DNA of 64,000 bases from Acidimicrobiales bacterium (lineage in GTDB: Bacteria > Actinomycetota > Acidimicrobiia > Acidimicrobiales > JAUJNH01): the NCBI GenBank assembly GCA_030448245.1, contig JAUJNH010000003.1, forward strand, positions 260,829 through 324,828. Direction: 5' to 3'. The notes under the pieces were generated by a model. It was not told the origin of the DNA, made no database searches, and worked only from the letters and a program-made list of their open reading frames with translations. Every line of letters begins with the position of its first letter. The first letter of the stretch is position 1. A program made the position numbers and the translations under genes. Shown here in pieces: positions 38,331-46,609 of this stretch.

Positions 38331-39068
38331 CATGGCGTCGGCGAGGAACTCCTCGATGACGGCGGGCCAGGCCTTCACGTCGGACAGGTCGCGGGCGATC
38401 CGCAGGTCCGACTGGAGCATGGCATCGGCCAGCGCCTGCGCCGTGGCCACCGGGCGGGCGGGATCGCCCTCCCACGCCAGGAGCAGGGTTGGGACGATGA
38501 TCGAGCGCACCTCGTCGGGCCGGGGGAGATCGGAGCGGGCGGCGGCCCGCAGCACCGGCGCCAGCAGCTTCGGGTCCATGGTCTGGAGGTGGCGGGCGTC
38601 GACCTCCCGAGCATCGGGTCGGACCTGGGCCAGGAGCGGCGACAGCGGCCGCCGCCGCACCTCCTCGGCCAGGCGCCTCGCCGGGCTCGTCTCCGCCAGG
38701 TCGGCGTCGGCCTCGTAGGTCGCCGAAGCTGACGCCCGGCCGTCCCAGGCCGCCGGCGGCAGGACCAGCACCAGGGCGGCAACCCGCCGAGGAGCCCGCA
38801 GTGCTGCGTAGAGCGCAGTGGCCACCCCCATCCCGGTGCCGCCAGCCACGAACGTGCCCTCATGAGCGCGGAGCATGTCGTCGACCATGGCCGACCAGCG
38901 GTAGGTCCGCTCCTCGTAGCCGCCGATGCTGCTGCCGTGGCCGCGGGCGTCGTAGCGAACGACCGGCATCACCTCGGTCAGCGCCGAGCTCGGCAGGAAC
39001 CCCAGCTCATCCTCGTGAGCGACCGAGCTGCACAGGTCGTGCGCCCAGACGAGGGGGTACTCCTCCAC
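38328..39068 (-). CDS. Alpha/beta hydrolase fold protein lacking the usual nucleophile serine
   Basis: 246 residues from a GTG at 39068. The fold is evident in LVWAHDLCSSVAHEDE (oxyanion strand), VVRYDARGHGSSIGGYEERTYRWSAMVDDML, and a C-terminal region IIVPTLLLAWEGDPARPVATAQ. At the nucleophile elbow the sequence is FVAGGTGMGVATALYAALRAP; homologues usually read G-x-S-M-G, so the serine appears replaced by glycine. The protein may be non-catalytic or use another residue. It follows hypC by 8 bp on the same strand, so it is probably expressed with hydrogenase maturation genes. Confidence 0.82.
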   Translation of the reverse strand: MEEYPLVWAHDLCSSVAHEDELGFLPSSALTEVMPVVRYDARGHGSSIGGYEERTYRWSAMVDDMLRAHEGTFVAGGTGMGVATALYAALRAPRRVAALVLVLPPAAWDGRASASATYEADADLAETSPARRLAEEVRRRPLSPLLAQVRPDAREVDARHLQTMDPKLLAPVLRAAARSDLPRPDEVRSIIVPTLLLAWEGDPARPVATAQALADAMLQSDLRIARDLSDVKAWPAVIEEFLADAM

Positions 39069-39076
39069 GACCGAAC

Positions 39077-39358
39077 TCAGATCGGACGGGTCTCGACGAA
39101 GCTCTCCAGCTCCTCGTCGAAGAGGCTTCCCATCTCCTTGATGTAGCCGAGGTGGCGGTTGGCCTCCTCCTCGTCGATCTTCTCCATGGCGAAGCCGACG
39201 TGGACCAGCACCCAGTCGCCGACGTCGATGCGCAGCTTCGCGTCGCTCATCAGCAAGCCGACGTTCACCTCACGCCGCACGCCGTCGACCGAGACCGTTG
39301 CCCGATGCTGGGCGGGGTCGATGATCTCCACGATCTGTCCCGGGATCCCCAAGCACAT
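39077..39358 (-). CDS. hypC: Hydrogenase assembly chaperone HypC/HupF
   Basis: 93 residues beginning MCLGIPGQIVEIIDPAQHRATVSVDGVRREVNVGLLMSD. The invariant Cys2 of the MCLGIP motif binds the Fe(CN)2CO unit and the large-subunit precursor. GDWVLVHVGFAMEKIDEEEA is the conserved C-terminal helix. TTTGGAGG precedes the ATG. It is the only hyp gene in the window; hypA, B, D, E and F must be elsewhere. It links this end of the island to the hydrogenase genes 19 kb away. Confidence 0.96.
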   Translation of the reverse strand: MCLGIPGQIVEIIDPAQHRATVSVDGVRREVNVGLLMSDAKLRIDVGDWVLVHVGFAMEKIDEEEANRHLGYIKEMGSLFDEELESFVETRPI

Positions 39359-39478
39359 GGCACAGCCTCCAAAGGTTCACGACGGTGACGGAACCGTCCG
39401 TCCGGGAAGGAGGCTACAGCCAGGCCGCCGATTACACCTGACGTGGCCGAAACCGCCCGGCTCGCCGTCCACGAACGG

Positions 39479-41062
39479 TCACCCGTCGTCGGACCCGGCT
39501 TCTGCCGCGTCCGGGGTCGCCCGCACGGGCCTCGGCATCCGGGACCTCGTCGTCACCACCGGCCGCTCCGACCGTGCCGTCCTGGCGACCCGGCCAGCCC
39601 TCGGCGACGTGGTGGCCGGCCGCGGGCTCTCCTCCGGCGTGGCTGCCGGCTCGTCCACCACCGGCGCGACCTCAGGCCCGGACCCACCGTCGGCTGCGTC
39701 GGTCGCCCTGGAGACGGGCTCAGGCGCAGTCGGGGGAGCCAGAGCGGGCTCGCCCGACTCGACCACCGGTACCGCAGCGAGACCGGCTGACTCGATCACC
39801 GGCGCCGCCCGAGGTGCCGCAGCGGGACCGGCTGACTCGACCACCGGCGCCGCCGGAGGTGCCGCAGCGGGCTCGTCCGGCTCAACCACCGGCACGGCAG
39901 GGACCGGTCGCATCCTGGCCCTCTTCGACGTGCCCACCTTCGCCGCGGCGCCTCCCCTGCGGGGCTGTGTGGCTGCCGCCGCCGGGGTCGGTGGGACTAC
40001 CGGCACCGCCTCCGCCGGCACGGGCGCGACCGCGTCGACCGCGTTCACCTCGGCGCCCGTGGCTGCCTCCGCAGGCCTCGCTCGCCCGGCGGTACCCGAT
40101 CGCTTCACCGCCCTGCTCCCGACCACCGGTGACGCACCCGCCGTGGCCGCCTTCCCGGCCTTCGCCGTCGGCGCCCCTGCTCGACCTCCCGTTCTGGTCC
40201 CCGCTGCCTTCGCCGTGACCAGTGCCTTCTTCGGTGCGGCCGCCTTGGCCCTCGCCGTGCCCTTGGCCCCCTTGGCCGCCTTGGTCGCGGCGACCGCCGT
40301 GGCCGCCGCAGCCGCCGTGGCCGCGGCGGCCGTCGCCGCCTTTGTGCCCTTCGCCTTGGCCGCCTTGGCCGCGGTCGCCTTGGTCGCCTTCGCCGCCTTG
40401 GTCGACCGGGGTTCCGAGGTCTTGACGGCCTTGGCTGCCTTGCCCGCCTTGGCCGGCCCCTTCACCACCTTCCTCGGCGCGCGGGCGGGCCGCGCCGGGG
40501 CGATCGCCGCCACCTCCTCGTCGGCGGCGGCGGCGTCCGCACCAGCCCCGAGCTCGCCGACGGTGACCGGCTCGGTGACCTCGGCCTCGCGTGCCCGCCG
40601 TTCCCGGGCCTCTGCCGCAGCGCGCTCCTCGGCGGCCCGCCGCTCCCGGGCGGCCGCTTCCCGAGCGGCATCAATTCGCTGCCGCTCCTCCCAGCGCTCG
40701 TCGTCGTCGTCCCGACGCCCCGCCAACGCCATCTCGAGCCGATCCGGGGGGGCCAGGACGGCGCCCATCCCGACGAGCAGGGCAAGGCCGCCGACCCCGA
40801 GGAGGACCAGCCGCCGCCCTGACGCCGCATCAGCGCACAGCTGGTCGGCGTTGACGGCGATCCTGGGGGACAGCCGTGGATCCAGGCGGGGCTCACCTCC
40901 CCGCAGCAACGCGTCGCACTTGAGGTCAGCGATCGAGTTGACCGGCAGCAGGCCGAGCCCCAGGACCAGGAGCAGGTCGAAGGCCAGCACGAGGGGGAGC
41001 AGCAGGACGATCCGGCGAGCGGGAGAAGCAGCCATCCACCGATCCATCCTGGCTCTGGCCAT
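39479..41062 (-). CDS. Membrane protein with histone H1-like Ala/Lys-rich tail
   Basis: About 527 residues from the ATG at 41062 (MARARMDRWMAASPARRIVLLLPLVLAFDLLLVLGLGLLPV), the first of two membrane segments; the second is RLVLLGVGGLALLVGMGAVLAPP. Between them lies a short loop with two Cys (DLKCDALL, ADQLCADAA). A charged coiled-coil region follows (ERWEERQRIDAAREAAARERRAAEERAAAEARERRAREAE), then a long AKA-type tail (KAAKATKATAAKAAKAKGTKAATAAAA) like eukaryotic H1 or mycobacterial HupB, and a Pro/Ala/Val-rich end. A cytosolic tail able to bind DNA or polyanions is inferred. It is divergent from a CooC-like gene and paralogous in style to the gene at 42104-43984. Confidence 0.7.
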   Translation of the reverse strand: MARARMDRWMAASPARRIVLLLPLVLAFDLLLVLGLGLLPVNSIADLKCDALLRGGEPRLDPRLSPRIAVNADQLCADAASGRRLVLLGVGGLALLVGMGAVLAPPDRLEMALAGRRDDDDERWEERQRIDAAREAAARERRAAEERAAAEARERRAREAEVTEPVTVGELGAGADAAAADEEVAAIAPARPARAPRKVVKGPAKAGKAAKAVKTSEPRSTKAAKATKATAAKAAKAKGTKAATAAAATAAAAATAVAATKAAKGAKGTARAKAAAPKKALVTAKAAGTRTGGRAGAPTAKAGKAATAGASPVVGSRAVKRSGTAGRARPAEAATGAEVNAVDAVAPVPAEAVPVVPPTPAAAATQPRRGGAAAKVGTSKRARMRPVPAVPVVEPDEPAAAPPAAPVVESAGPAAAPRAAPVIESAGLAAVPVVESGEPALAPPTAPEPVSRATDAADGGSGPEVAPVVDEPAATPEESPRPATTSPRAGRVARTARSERPVVTTRSRMPRPVRATPDAAEAGSDDG

Positions 41063-41283
41063 CCCTGCCCCCTCGTAGGAAAACGGTCGTCCCGGCGCAC
41101 GATCCTCGTGGCCGGCTCCCCTGCACTGCTGGTCGTAGCACACCGCTCCGGCCGGGTCGAAGACGGATAGCATTCGGACCCTCGCGGAAACAGCCAGGCT
41201 AGGGCTTTGCCCCCCTCGCCGCCCCGTCCCTCTCACTGGAAGGCCCACCGCATGCTTGCCCCCACCTCGCAGGTGACCCGGCC

Positions 41284-42051
41284 ATGACCCTCCTGCGCGT
41301 CGCCTTTGTCGGGAAAGGCGGCGTCGGGAAGTCCGCCGTCGCCGGCACGTTCGCCCGCACGCTGGCCCGGCAGGGCAACCCCGTGCTGGCCCTCGACTCC
41401 GACCCCATGCCTGGCCTCGCCTTCTCCCTGGGCATCGAGCGCACCGACGTCGGGATTCCGGACGACGCGGTCCGAGAGCGGGCCAAGGGCGAGGAAGGGC
41501 CCCGCTTCCGGTTGCGCGAGGGCCTCAGCGCCGTCGAGGCGGTCGAGAGCTACTCGGTCGAAGGTCCCGACGGGGTCCGCTTCCTGCAGTTCGCCAAGCT
41601 GCGGGGCCAGCTGAGCGCCACGATCAAGTCACAGATGGCGTTCCGGCAGATCCTCGAGCACCTGCCCGAGGATCGGTGGGCGCTGGTGGGCGACCTGCCG
41701 GGGGGGATGCGCCAGCCCTTCTTCGGGTGGGGCGACTACGCCCACACGATCTTCGTCGTCGTCGAGCCGACGGTGAAGTCGATGCGGGCCGGTCGGCGCC
41801 TCGCCCGGCTGGCCCTGACGGAGAAGCCACCGGCCTCGATCGTCGTCGTCGCCAACAAGGTGCGCGAGGACGGTGACGCGGCCCGGATCGAAGCGGCCAC
41901 CGGGCTGCCCGTGGTGGCCTCGGTGCCGTGGGACGAGGCGCTGGCCGACGCCGAGCAGGCCGGGCTGGCACCGATCGACGCCGCGCCCGAGTCGCCCTCG
42001 GTGAAAGCCGTCGCCGCCCTCGTCGACCAGGTGATGGCTACCGCCGGTTGA
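41284..42051 (+). CDS. CooC/MinD-type P-loop ATPase without CxC motif
   Basis: 255 residues: MTLLRVAFVGKGGVGKSAVAGTFARTLARQGNPVLALDSDPMPGLAFSLGIE. The deviant Walker A KGGVGKS and the DSDP strand place it with MinD/CooC/ArsA-like SIMIBI ATPases. VGDLPGGMRQPFFGWGDYAHTIFVVVEPTVKSMRAGRRLARLAL and VVANKVRED are further family features. Unlike the two other CooC-like proteins in the window, it has no CxC, so nickel binding by that site is not expected. It is the only plus-strand gene in the 39-46 kb part of the island. It probably acts in assembly or insertion of a metallocentre or membrane protein. Confidence 0.85.
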   Translation: MTLLRVAFVGKGGVGKSAVAGTFARTLARQGNPVLALDSDPMPGLAFSLGIERTDVGIPDDAVRERAKGEEGPRFRLREGLSAVEAVESYSVEGPDGVRFLQFAKLRGQLSATIKSQMAFRQILEHLPEDRWALVGDLPGGMRQPFFGWGDYAHTIFVVVEPTVKSMRAGRRLARLALTEKPPASIVVVANKVREDGDAARIEAATGLPVVASVPWDEALADAEQAGLAPIDAAPESPSVKAVAALVDQVMATAG

Positions 42052-42103
42052 GGCGACGCGAGGCCTGGCCGGCGGTTCGCCGGAACCGGGCCTGCCCGCT
42101 GGA

Positions 42104-43984
42104 TCAGGAGCCGCCTCGTCGGCGCGTCGACACCGCGGCCCTGGCTCGCGTGCCCACCCTGGACGCCTTGACCGCAGTCGCCGGCGGCGTGTCGGGCGGT
42201 GCGGGCTGAACGTCCTCGGCAGCCGGCGGGGCCGGTGCCACCACCTCGGGCTCGGTCCTCCCGCGCCTCGTGCCCACCCTCGACGCCTTGGCCGCGATCA
42301 CCGGTGGCGTGTCCAGCATGGCGGGCCGGACGTCCTCGGCGGGCTGGGCCGGTGCCACCACGTCGCGCCCGGTCGTCCCGCTCCTCGTGCCCACCCCTCG
42401 AGTCCCTCCTGCCCTGGTCCCGGCACGCTTGGTCCCGGCGGCCGTGGCCCCGGGAGCTTTCGTGGCCGCAGCTCCGGTTGCCGCAGCCTTGGCGGCCGCA
42501 CCCTTGGTCTCCGCACCTTTGGAAGCCGACGGGGCCTTGGCGGCCGCACCCTTGGAGGCCGACCCGGCCTTGGTCGCCGCACCCTTGGAGGCCGACGCGG
42601 CGGTCTTGGCGGCCGCACCCTTGGAGGCCGACGGGGCCTTGGCGGCCGCGCCCTTGGAGGCCGACGCGGCCTTGGCGGCCGCACCCTTGGTGGCCGACGC
42701 GGCCTTGGCGGCCGCACGCTTGGTCGCCGCGGCTTTGACCCCACCGCCCTCGGCCACTCTGCCCGGGCGGGCCCGCCCCTTCGCCGCCGCGCCCTTCGCC
42801 GCCGCGCCCTTCGCCGCCGCTCCCTTCGGCCCAGCCTTGATCTCGGCGGCCTCGCCCGGCGCCGCCGCGAGCCGTGCCGGCCCCGCCGGGGCGGCGTCGG
42901 TTCCCGCCTCCGCGGCCTCGGCCGCAGCGCTGCGAGCCCGTCTGGTCCCGGCCGCCTTCGACGCTCCCGGCCTGGTCCTGGTCCCCGCCCGCCGCGTGCC
43001 GGCCGCCGGCTCGGACGCGGGCTCTGTGGGGTCGGCATCGGGCACCTCGGTCCGGACCCGCTTCCGTGCCGCCACGGACTTGACCACCGGCCTTGACGAA
43101 GCCGGGTCGGCAGGCTCGGTCACCTTCTTCCTGGCGACCGCCCGCTTGGTGAGCGCCTTCTTCGGCGCCGGTGCCTGGGCCTCTCCCTCCGGGTCCGCCG
43201 ACGGTGCGCCCGCGGCCCCCCTCCTGGATGGCCCCCCGGTCACCGGCTCGGTGTCGCTCGCCTCAGGAGAGGCGGTCTCCGACGCTTGCTGCCGGTTCAG
43301 CGGTGGCGGTGTAACGGGCTGCATCACCAGCGACTTCGCCGACAGGCCGGGGGAGAGGGGCGGAAATGGGGCCCGCTTCTGCGGCTGGGGCGCGTCCGGG
43401 GACGCCGCCTCCCGGGCGGCTGCGAGCTCGGCGTCGTTCTGGGCGCGGGCCTTCTGGCGCTCGAGGAACTGGGCTATCGCCCGGTCCCGGGCGCGCTCCG
43501 CCTCGGTGGCGGTGACGCCGGCCAGCGACCCGATCGGCTGGCGGACGTTGGCTCGCTCGGCCAGCTGCTGCAGGGCGATGGCCGTGGCGTCGTAGTCGAG
43601 GGGGATGCCCAGCAGCTGGACGCGGCCGTCCTGGGCGTCAGAACCGTCGTCCTCGTCCCACTCCTCCTCCTCCCACTCGCCGTCCTCCCACTCGTCCTCG
43701 ACCTCCGCGTCCTCCCCACCGTCCACAGGGTCGGGCTCGCGGCCGGACGGTGGCTCCGGGCGTGACACCGGCCCCCGCGAACGCCATGCCGGCTCGGCCT
43801 CGGGCTCGGGCCGGCTCGCCGGTGGCGCGCTCGCACCCCAGGCCGGCGGCGCGCTGGCACCCGAGGCCGGCCGGCTCCCACGCGAGCCACCCGACGGGCG
43901 GGGCCCACTCGTTTGGCGCTGGAGCTCGGCCATGGCCTCGCGCTCGAGCCGGGCTCGTTCCTCGTCGTTGGTACGACGCTTCAT
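42104..43984 (-). CDS. Large low-complexity protein with H1-like KGAAAKA repeats
   Basis: 626 residues from the ATG at 43984 (MKRRTNDEERARLEREAMAELQRQ). The N-terminal third is Pro/Arg-rich, then very acidic (DEWEDGEWEEEEWDEDDGSD). A short ordered-looking segment follows: GRVQLLGIPLDYDATAIALQQLAERANVRQPIGSLAGVTATEAERARDRAIAQFLERQKARAQ. The C-terminal half is Ala/Lys/Arg-rich with about seven KGAAAKA(A/P)SAS units and two further 40-residue repeats ending KASRVGTR. No membrane segment is seen. It overlaps the stop of the upstream gene (ATGA) and is therefore in a CooC-like operon. The acidic-then-basic layout suggests a scaffold or a DNA/polyanion-binding protein; function unknown. Confidence 0.68.
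   Translation of the reverse strand: MKRRTNDEERARLEREAMAELQRQTSGPRPSGGSRGSRPASGASAPPAWGASAPPASRPEPEAEPAWRSRGPVSRPEPPSGREPDPVDGGEDAEVEDEWEDGEWEEEEWDEDDGSDAQDGRVQLLGIPLDYDATAIALQQLAERANVRQPIGSLAGVTATEAERARDRAIAQFLERQKARAQNDAELAAAREAASPDAPQPQKRAPFPPLSPGLSAKSLVMQPVTPPPLNRQQASETASPEASDTEPVTGGPSRRGAAGAPSADPEGEAQAPAPKKALTKRAVARKKVTEPADPASSRPVVKSVAARKRVRTEVPDADPTEPASEPAAGTRRAGTRTRPGASKAAGTRRARSAAAEAAEAGTDAAPAGPARLAAAPGEAAEIKAGPKGAAAKGAAAKGAAAKGRARPGRVAEGGGVKAAATKRAAAKAASATKGAAAKAASASKGAAAKAPSASKGAAAKTAASASKGAATKAGSASKGAAAKAPSASKGAETKGAAAKAAATGAAATKAPGATAAGTKRAGTRAGGTRGVGTRSGTTGRDVVAPAQPAEDVRPAMLDTPPVIAAKASRVGTRRGRTEPEVVAPAPPAAEDVQPAPPDTPPATAVKASRVGTRARAAVSTRRRGGS
42149..42732. repeat. Intragenic tandem repeats in the H1-like protein gene
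   Basis: Two repeat classes encode the tail. One is a 120-bp unit (starts at 42150 and 42270, third partial near 42390) encoding KASRVGTR...DTPP. The other is an approximately 33-bp unit (ccttggcggccgcacccttggaggccgacg) repeated about seven times between 42488 and 42732, encoding KGAAAKAASAS. Copy number may vary between strains. Confidence 0.85.
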
Positions 43985-44859
43985 GTGCTGTCCCCTTCTG
44001 TGGGCAGGTCCGCAGCGGCCCGGGCGGCCGCCGGGACCCGGAGGCCATGCTTGTTCCGGGTGCGGCGAAGCCGGAGCCCGTCCCAATGACCGAACTCGTT
44101 CTCGGGCAGCCACTCGTTGGTCCAGCTCGACTCGGGCCACCGGGCCAGGACCTCAGCCAGCGGAGACGAGTCGAGGAAGCCGCGGGCGCCAGCCGCTCCT
44201 GCCCACACCGTGAGCAGGTACGCGTCACCCGAGCGCCCGAAGCCGGCGACGGCCCGCAGTAGCTGGTCGTCGCCGTCGAGGCTCGCCCGCAGCCGCCGCA
44301 GCGCCCGCAGGCCGGTCCGGCGCCGGATCCCGTCGGAGTGGACGAACACCACCACGGCCCGAGCGCCGGCGACCTCGGCCCGCTGGCGTCGGACGGCCGG
44401 GCTGGCCTCGTAGGTGGCGCGGCCCCAGGCGTCGGTGGACGCCTTCAGCTGCGGCAGGTACTCCAACGCCTCCTGCAGCTGCGGCCGACCCGCGGCCTTG
44501 CCCCGCACCCGCGTGGGCTCGGGCTGGGCCAGCGAGAGCCCGTCCCACGCACCCGCCTCCAATGGCCCAGGTCGCCACCGCATCAGCCAGAACGACTCGA
44601 GCCACTTCGAGAAGCGCCACATGATCTCGTCGTGGGCCCCCGACTGGGCGAACTCGTGCATGTCGTGGCGGGAGCGCCAGACCGTGATCGTCCAGAACTC
44701 GGTCGGGGCGGCGATCACGCTCGCCCAGCGGACGACGTCAGGGGAGTCCTGCAGCTGCCGGCGGACGCGCCTCGTCGCGAGCATCATGGCCGGGAAGAAC
44801 CACGGGCCCTTCAGCCGGGAACGGGTGGTGACCGCGAACAGCTGCCCGTCTTCGGGCAT
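43981..44859 (-). CDS. Two-domain protein resembling antibiotic-biosynthesis monooxygenase/spheroidene monooxygenase-like fold
   Basis: 292 residues. The N-terminal part has FAVTTRSRLKGPWFFPAMMLATRRVRRQLQDSPDVVRWASVIAAPTEFWTITVWRSRHDMHEFAQSGAHDEIMWRF, the strand-helix-strand plus 'W...DM..FA..G.H' pattern of dimeric alpha-beta barrel (ABM/DUF3291-like) domains. A second, weaker copy follows (residues about 165-270: ARAVVVFVHSDGI ... GDAYLLTVWAGAAGARGFLDSSPLAEVLARWPESSWTNEWLPENEFGHWDGLRL). No cofactor motif is certain. It lies between a CooC-like gene and the H1-like gene in one operon, so a role in the hydrogenase island is possible. The assignment rests on fold-like pattern only. Confidence 0.55.
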   Translation of the reverse strand: MPEDGQLFAVTTRSRLKGPWFFPAMMLATRRVRRQLQDSPDVVRWASVIAAPTEFWTITVWRSRHDMHEFAQSGAHDEIMWRFSKWLESFWLMRWRPGPLEAGAWDGLSLAQPEPTRVRGKAAGRPQLQEALEYLPQLKASTDAWGRATYEASPAVRRQRAEVAGARAVVVFVHSDGIRRRTGLRALRRLRASLDGDDQLLRAVAGFGRSGDAYLLTVWAGAAGARGFLDSSPLAEVLARWPESSWTNEWLPENEFGHWDGLRLRRTRNKHGLRVPAAARAAADLPTEGDST

Positions 44860-44864
44860 CAGCC

Positions 44865-45620
44865 TTACCCGACCGGCACCCCGTCGAGGAAGTCGAGCAG
44901 GCGCTCGACCGCCTCTCGGACCTCAGCCCCGTTGCCCGAGGCCAGGCCGCTGCCGGCCCGGTCCGCCTCGACCACGTCTGCGTGGTAGGGGATCACCGCG
45001 GCCAGCTCCACCCCGTGCTCCGCGCACTGCTTCTCGAAGAACTCGGCATCGGCCGGCAGCCGAGCCTTGTTGCCCACCCCGACCGTCCGCGGGATCCCGA
45101 GCTCGTCGGCCAAGGCCACGGTGCGGGCCACGGTGATGACCGACTTGCGGCTCGGCTCCATGATCGCCACCAGGACGTCGGCGTAGGCCAGCGTCCCGCC
45201 CGAGCGGCTCAGGTGCTCGAGCCCGGCCTCCATGTCGACGAGCGTCACGTCGGCCTCCTCCTCGAGCGCGGCGCCGAGGATGCTGCGGACCGAGGCGTGG
45301 CTGCTGCAGGTGCAGCCGGCCCCGGCCTGGTCGACCCGCATGGCGGACAGGATGCGGACCCCGGACTCGGTGGTGCGCCCGTACTCGGCCAGCAGCTCCG
45401 TGGGACTCGTCCCGGCGTCGGTGCCGAGCACGAGGCGCCGGGGGATCACGGGTATGGCCTCGGCCTCTTCGAGCGTGAGGCCGAGCGAGATGCCGAGGTT
45501 GGGGTTCGAGTCGGTGTCGATGGCCACCACTCGCTTCCCGCGCTCGGCGTACGCCTTGGAGATCAAGGCTGAGAGGGTGGTCTTGCCTACTCCGCCCTTG
45601 CCGACGATGCCGATCTTCAT
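44865..45620 (-). CDS. CooC-type nickel/metallocentre ATPase with CxC motif
   Basis: 251 residues from the ATG at 45620: MKIGIVGKGGVGKTTLSALISKAYAERGKRVVAIDTDSNPNLGISLGL. It has the deviant Walker A (KGGVGKTT) and DTDSNPN of CooC, the ATPase that matures CO dehydrogenase, and AGAGCTCSSHASVRSILG, where the Cys-x-Cys matches the dimer-interface metal site of CooC1. VDMEAGLEHLSR is switch II. No CODH gene is present, so it probably serves the hydrogenase. It is coupled to the upstream gene (overlap 45617-45620) and heads toward the ABM-like and H1-like genes. Confidence 0.88.
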   Translation of the reverse strand: MKIGIVGKGGVGKTTLSALISKAYAERGKRVVAIDTDSNPNLGISLGLTLEEAEAIPVIPRRLVLGTDAGTSPTELLAEYGRTTESGVRILSAMRVDQAGAGCTCSSHASVRSILGAALEEEADVTLVDMEAGLEHLSRSGGTLAYADVLVAIMEPSRKSVITVARTVALADELGIPRTVGVGNKARLPADAEFFEKQCAEHGVELAAVIPYHADVVEADRAGSGLASGNGAEVREAVERLLDFLDGVPVG

Positions 45621-46066
45621 GGTTCGCTCCCCGGGTTGAACGTAATGCTTGCTAGCACAGGGTCCCACGCTTCGCCTGCAGCTGCCATCCGCAGGGTGTT
45701 GAACGCCTCGTCGAGGTCGAAGCCCCAGAGGTCGAACTCCGAGTAGGTGAGCCCGAGGACCTGCAGCGCCACCGGGGTGGCGTACAGGGTGTTCTCGTCG
45801 CACAGCAGGTAGCCCGCGGCCTGCAGGGCGTCGGCCACCCGGGGCCGGGCCCAGGCGACGTCGTCGGGGAGGTCACGGCGGTGCAGCACCGTGCGCGGGT
45901 CGAGGCGGAGGGCGGCCGGCACATCGCCGTCCACCATCAGCACCGGGCCCTCGATGCCGAACGAGGCCGACCGCCCACTCGGAAGGCCAGCGGCGTACGC
46001 GGCGAGGACGGCGTCGTCCTCCTCCGGTGGCTGCTGGGCGCCCTCCGAGTAGAGCGGCAGGCCCAT
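45617..46066 (-). CDS. Unrecognised 149-residue protein in CooC operon
   Basis: MGLPLYSEGAQQPPEEDDAVLAAYAAGLPSGRSASFGIEGPVLMVDGDVPAALRLDPRTVLHRRDLPDDVAWARPRVADALQAAGYLLCDENTLYATPVALQVLGLTYSEFDLWGFDLDEAFNTLRMAA. It is soluble and mixed alpha/beta in appearance, with one Cys and no recognised motif. It overlaps the start of the CooC-like gene by four bases and begins 5 bases after the small membrane protein at 46071-46328, so it belongs to a six- to seven-gene operon. Function unknown. Confidence 0.7.
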   Translation of the reverse strand: MGLPLYSEGAQQPPEEDDAVLAAYAAGLPSGRSASFGIEGPVLMVDGDVPAALRLDPRTVLHRRDLPDDVAWARPRVADALQAAGYLLCDENTLYATPVALQVLGLTYSEFDLWGFDLDEAFNTLRMAAAGEAWDPVLASITFNPGSEP

Positions 46067-46070
46067 GGAA

Positions 46071-46328
46071 CTAGCGAGCCAGGCGCTCGGCCAGGACTGC
46101 GGCCTTCTCGAGGCCGCCAGCGGCCTCTTTCAGGTTCGCGTTGACGCGGTCGGCGGCAGGGCCGATGACCGCGCACTGGGTCTCGACGGCACGTACACCG
46201 AAGGTGACCTTGGCGAGCGTGGCGACGATGTGGTTGAGCTGGTTGGCGACCCGGTTCAGGAAGAAGGCCAGGGTGGCGACCACCAAGGCGATCTCGAAGA
46301 CGGTGAAGAAGACGTAGAGGCGGATCAT
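46071..46328 (-). CDS. Small membrane protein (GVRA-QC family)
   Basis: 85 residues: MIRLYVFFTVFEIALVVATLAFFLNRVANQLNHIVATLAKVTFGVRAVETQCAVIGPAADRVNANLKEAAGGLEKA. One N-terminal membrane helix, then amphipathic helix. The segment FGVRAVETQCAVIGPAADRVN closely parallels IGVRAIAYQCEPVGDVLTGIA in the gene at 52519-52806, so the two are paralogues in different operons of the island. Coupled to the preceding gene by ATGA overlap. Function unknown. Confidence 0.75.
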   Translation of the reverse strand: MIRLYVFFTVFEIALVVATLAFFLNRVANQLNHIVATLAKVTFGVRAVETQCAVIGPAADRVNANLKEAAGGLEKAAVLAERLAR

Positions 46329-46609
46329 CGGCCCCGCCCCTTCGACTCGAGGAGCTGGGCGTGGAGCGAGACCTCGTTGCCGAGGTCGGCGGTGGCGACG
46401 GCCGTCTGGCCGAGCATCCAGGTGGTGGCCGTGTTGCGGGCCACCAGGATGGCGGTCGACCACACGTCGTCGACGTTGGTCTCGATGTCTTTGACCAGGC
46501 TGACCAGCATCGAGAGCAGGACGATGACCGCCGCCTCGACGACGATCCCCATGCCCAAGGCGATGGTCCAGAAGCTCATCTGGGCATCGGTGTACTCAGC
46601 GAGAACCAT
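46325..46609 (-). CDS. Small single-helix membrane protein
   Basis: 94 residues: MVLAEYTDAQMSFWTIALGMGIVVEAAVIVLLSMLVSLVKDIETNVDDVWSTAILVARNTATTWMLGQTAVATADLGNEVSLHAQLLES. A central membrane helix is followed by a probable coiled-coil region. Overlaps both neighbours (stop/start overlap at 46325-46328; single base shared at 46609). It resembles the adjacent gene at 46609-46872 in layout (WDVDLVNKSIVGINRNA versus DVWSTAILVARNTA), suggesting distant duplication. Confidence 0.75.
   Translation of the reverse strand: MVLAEYTDAQMSFWTIALGMGIVVEAAVIVLLSMLVSLVKDIETNVDDVWSTAILVARNTATTWMLGQTAVATADLGNEVSLHAQLLESKGRGR

Noticed and set aside
44865-45620. CooC-like gene taken as evidence for a CO dehydrogenase locus
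   Set aside because: No CooS/CODH catalytic subunit or CooA is present in the window; the hydrogenase is the only nickel enzyme seen.
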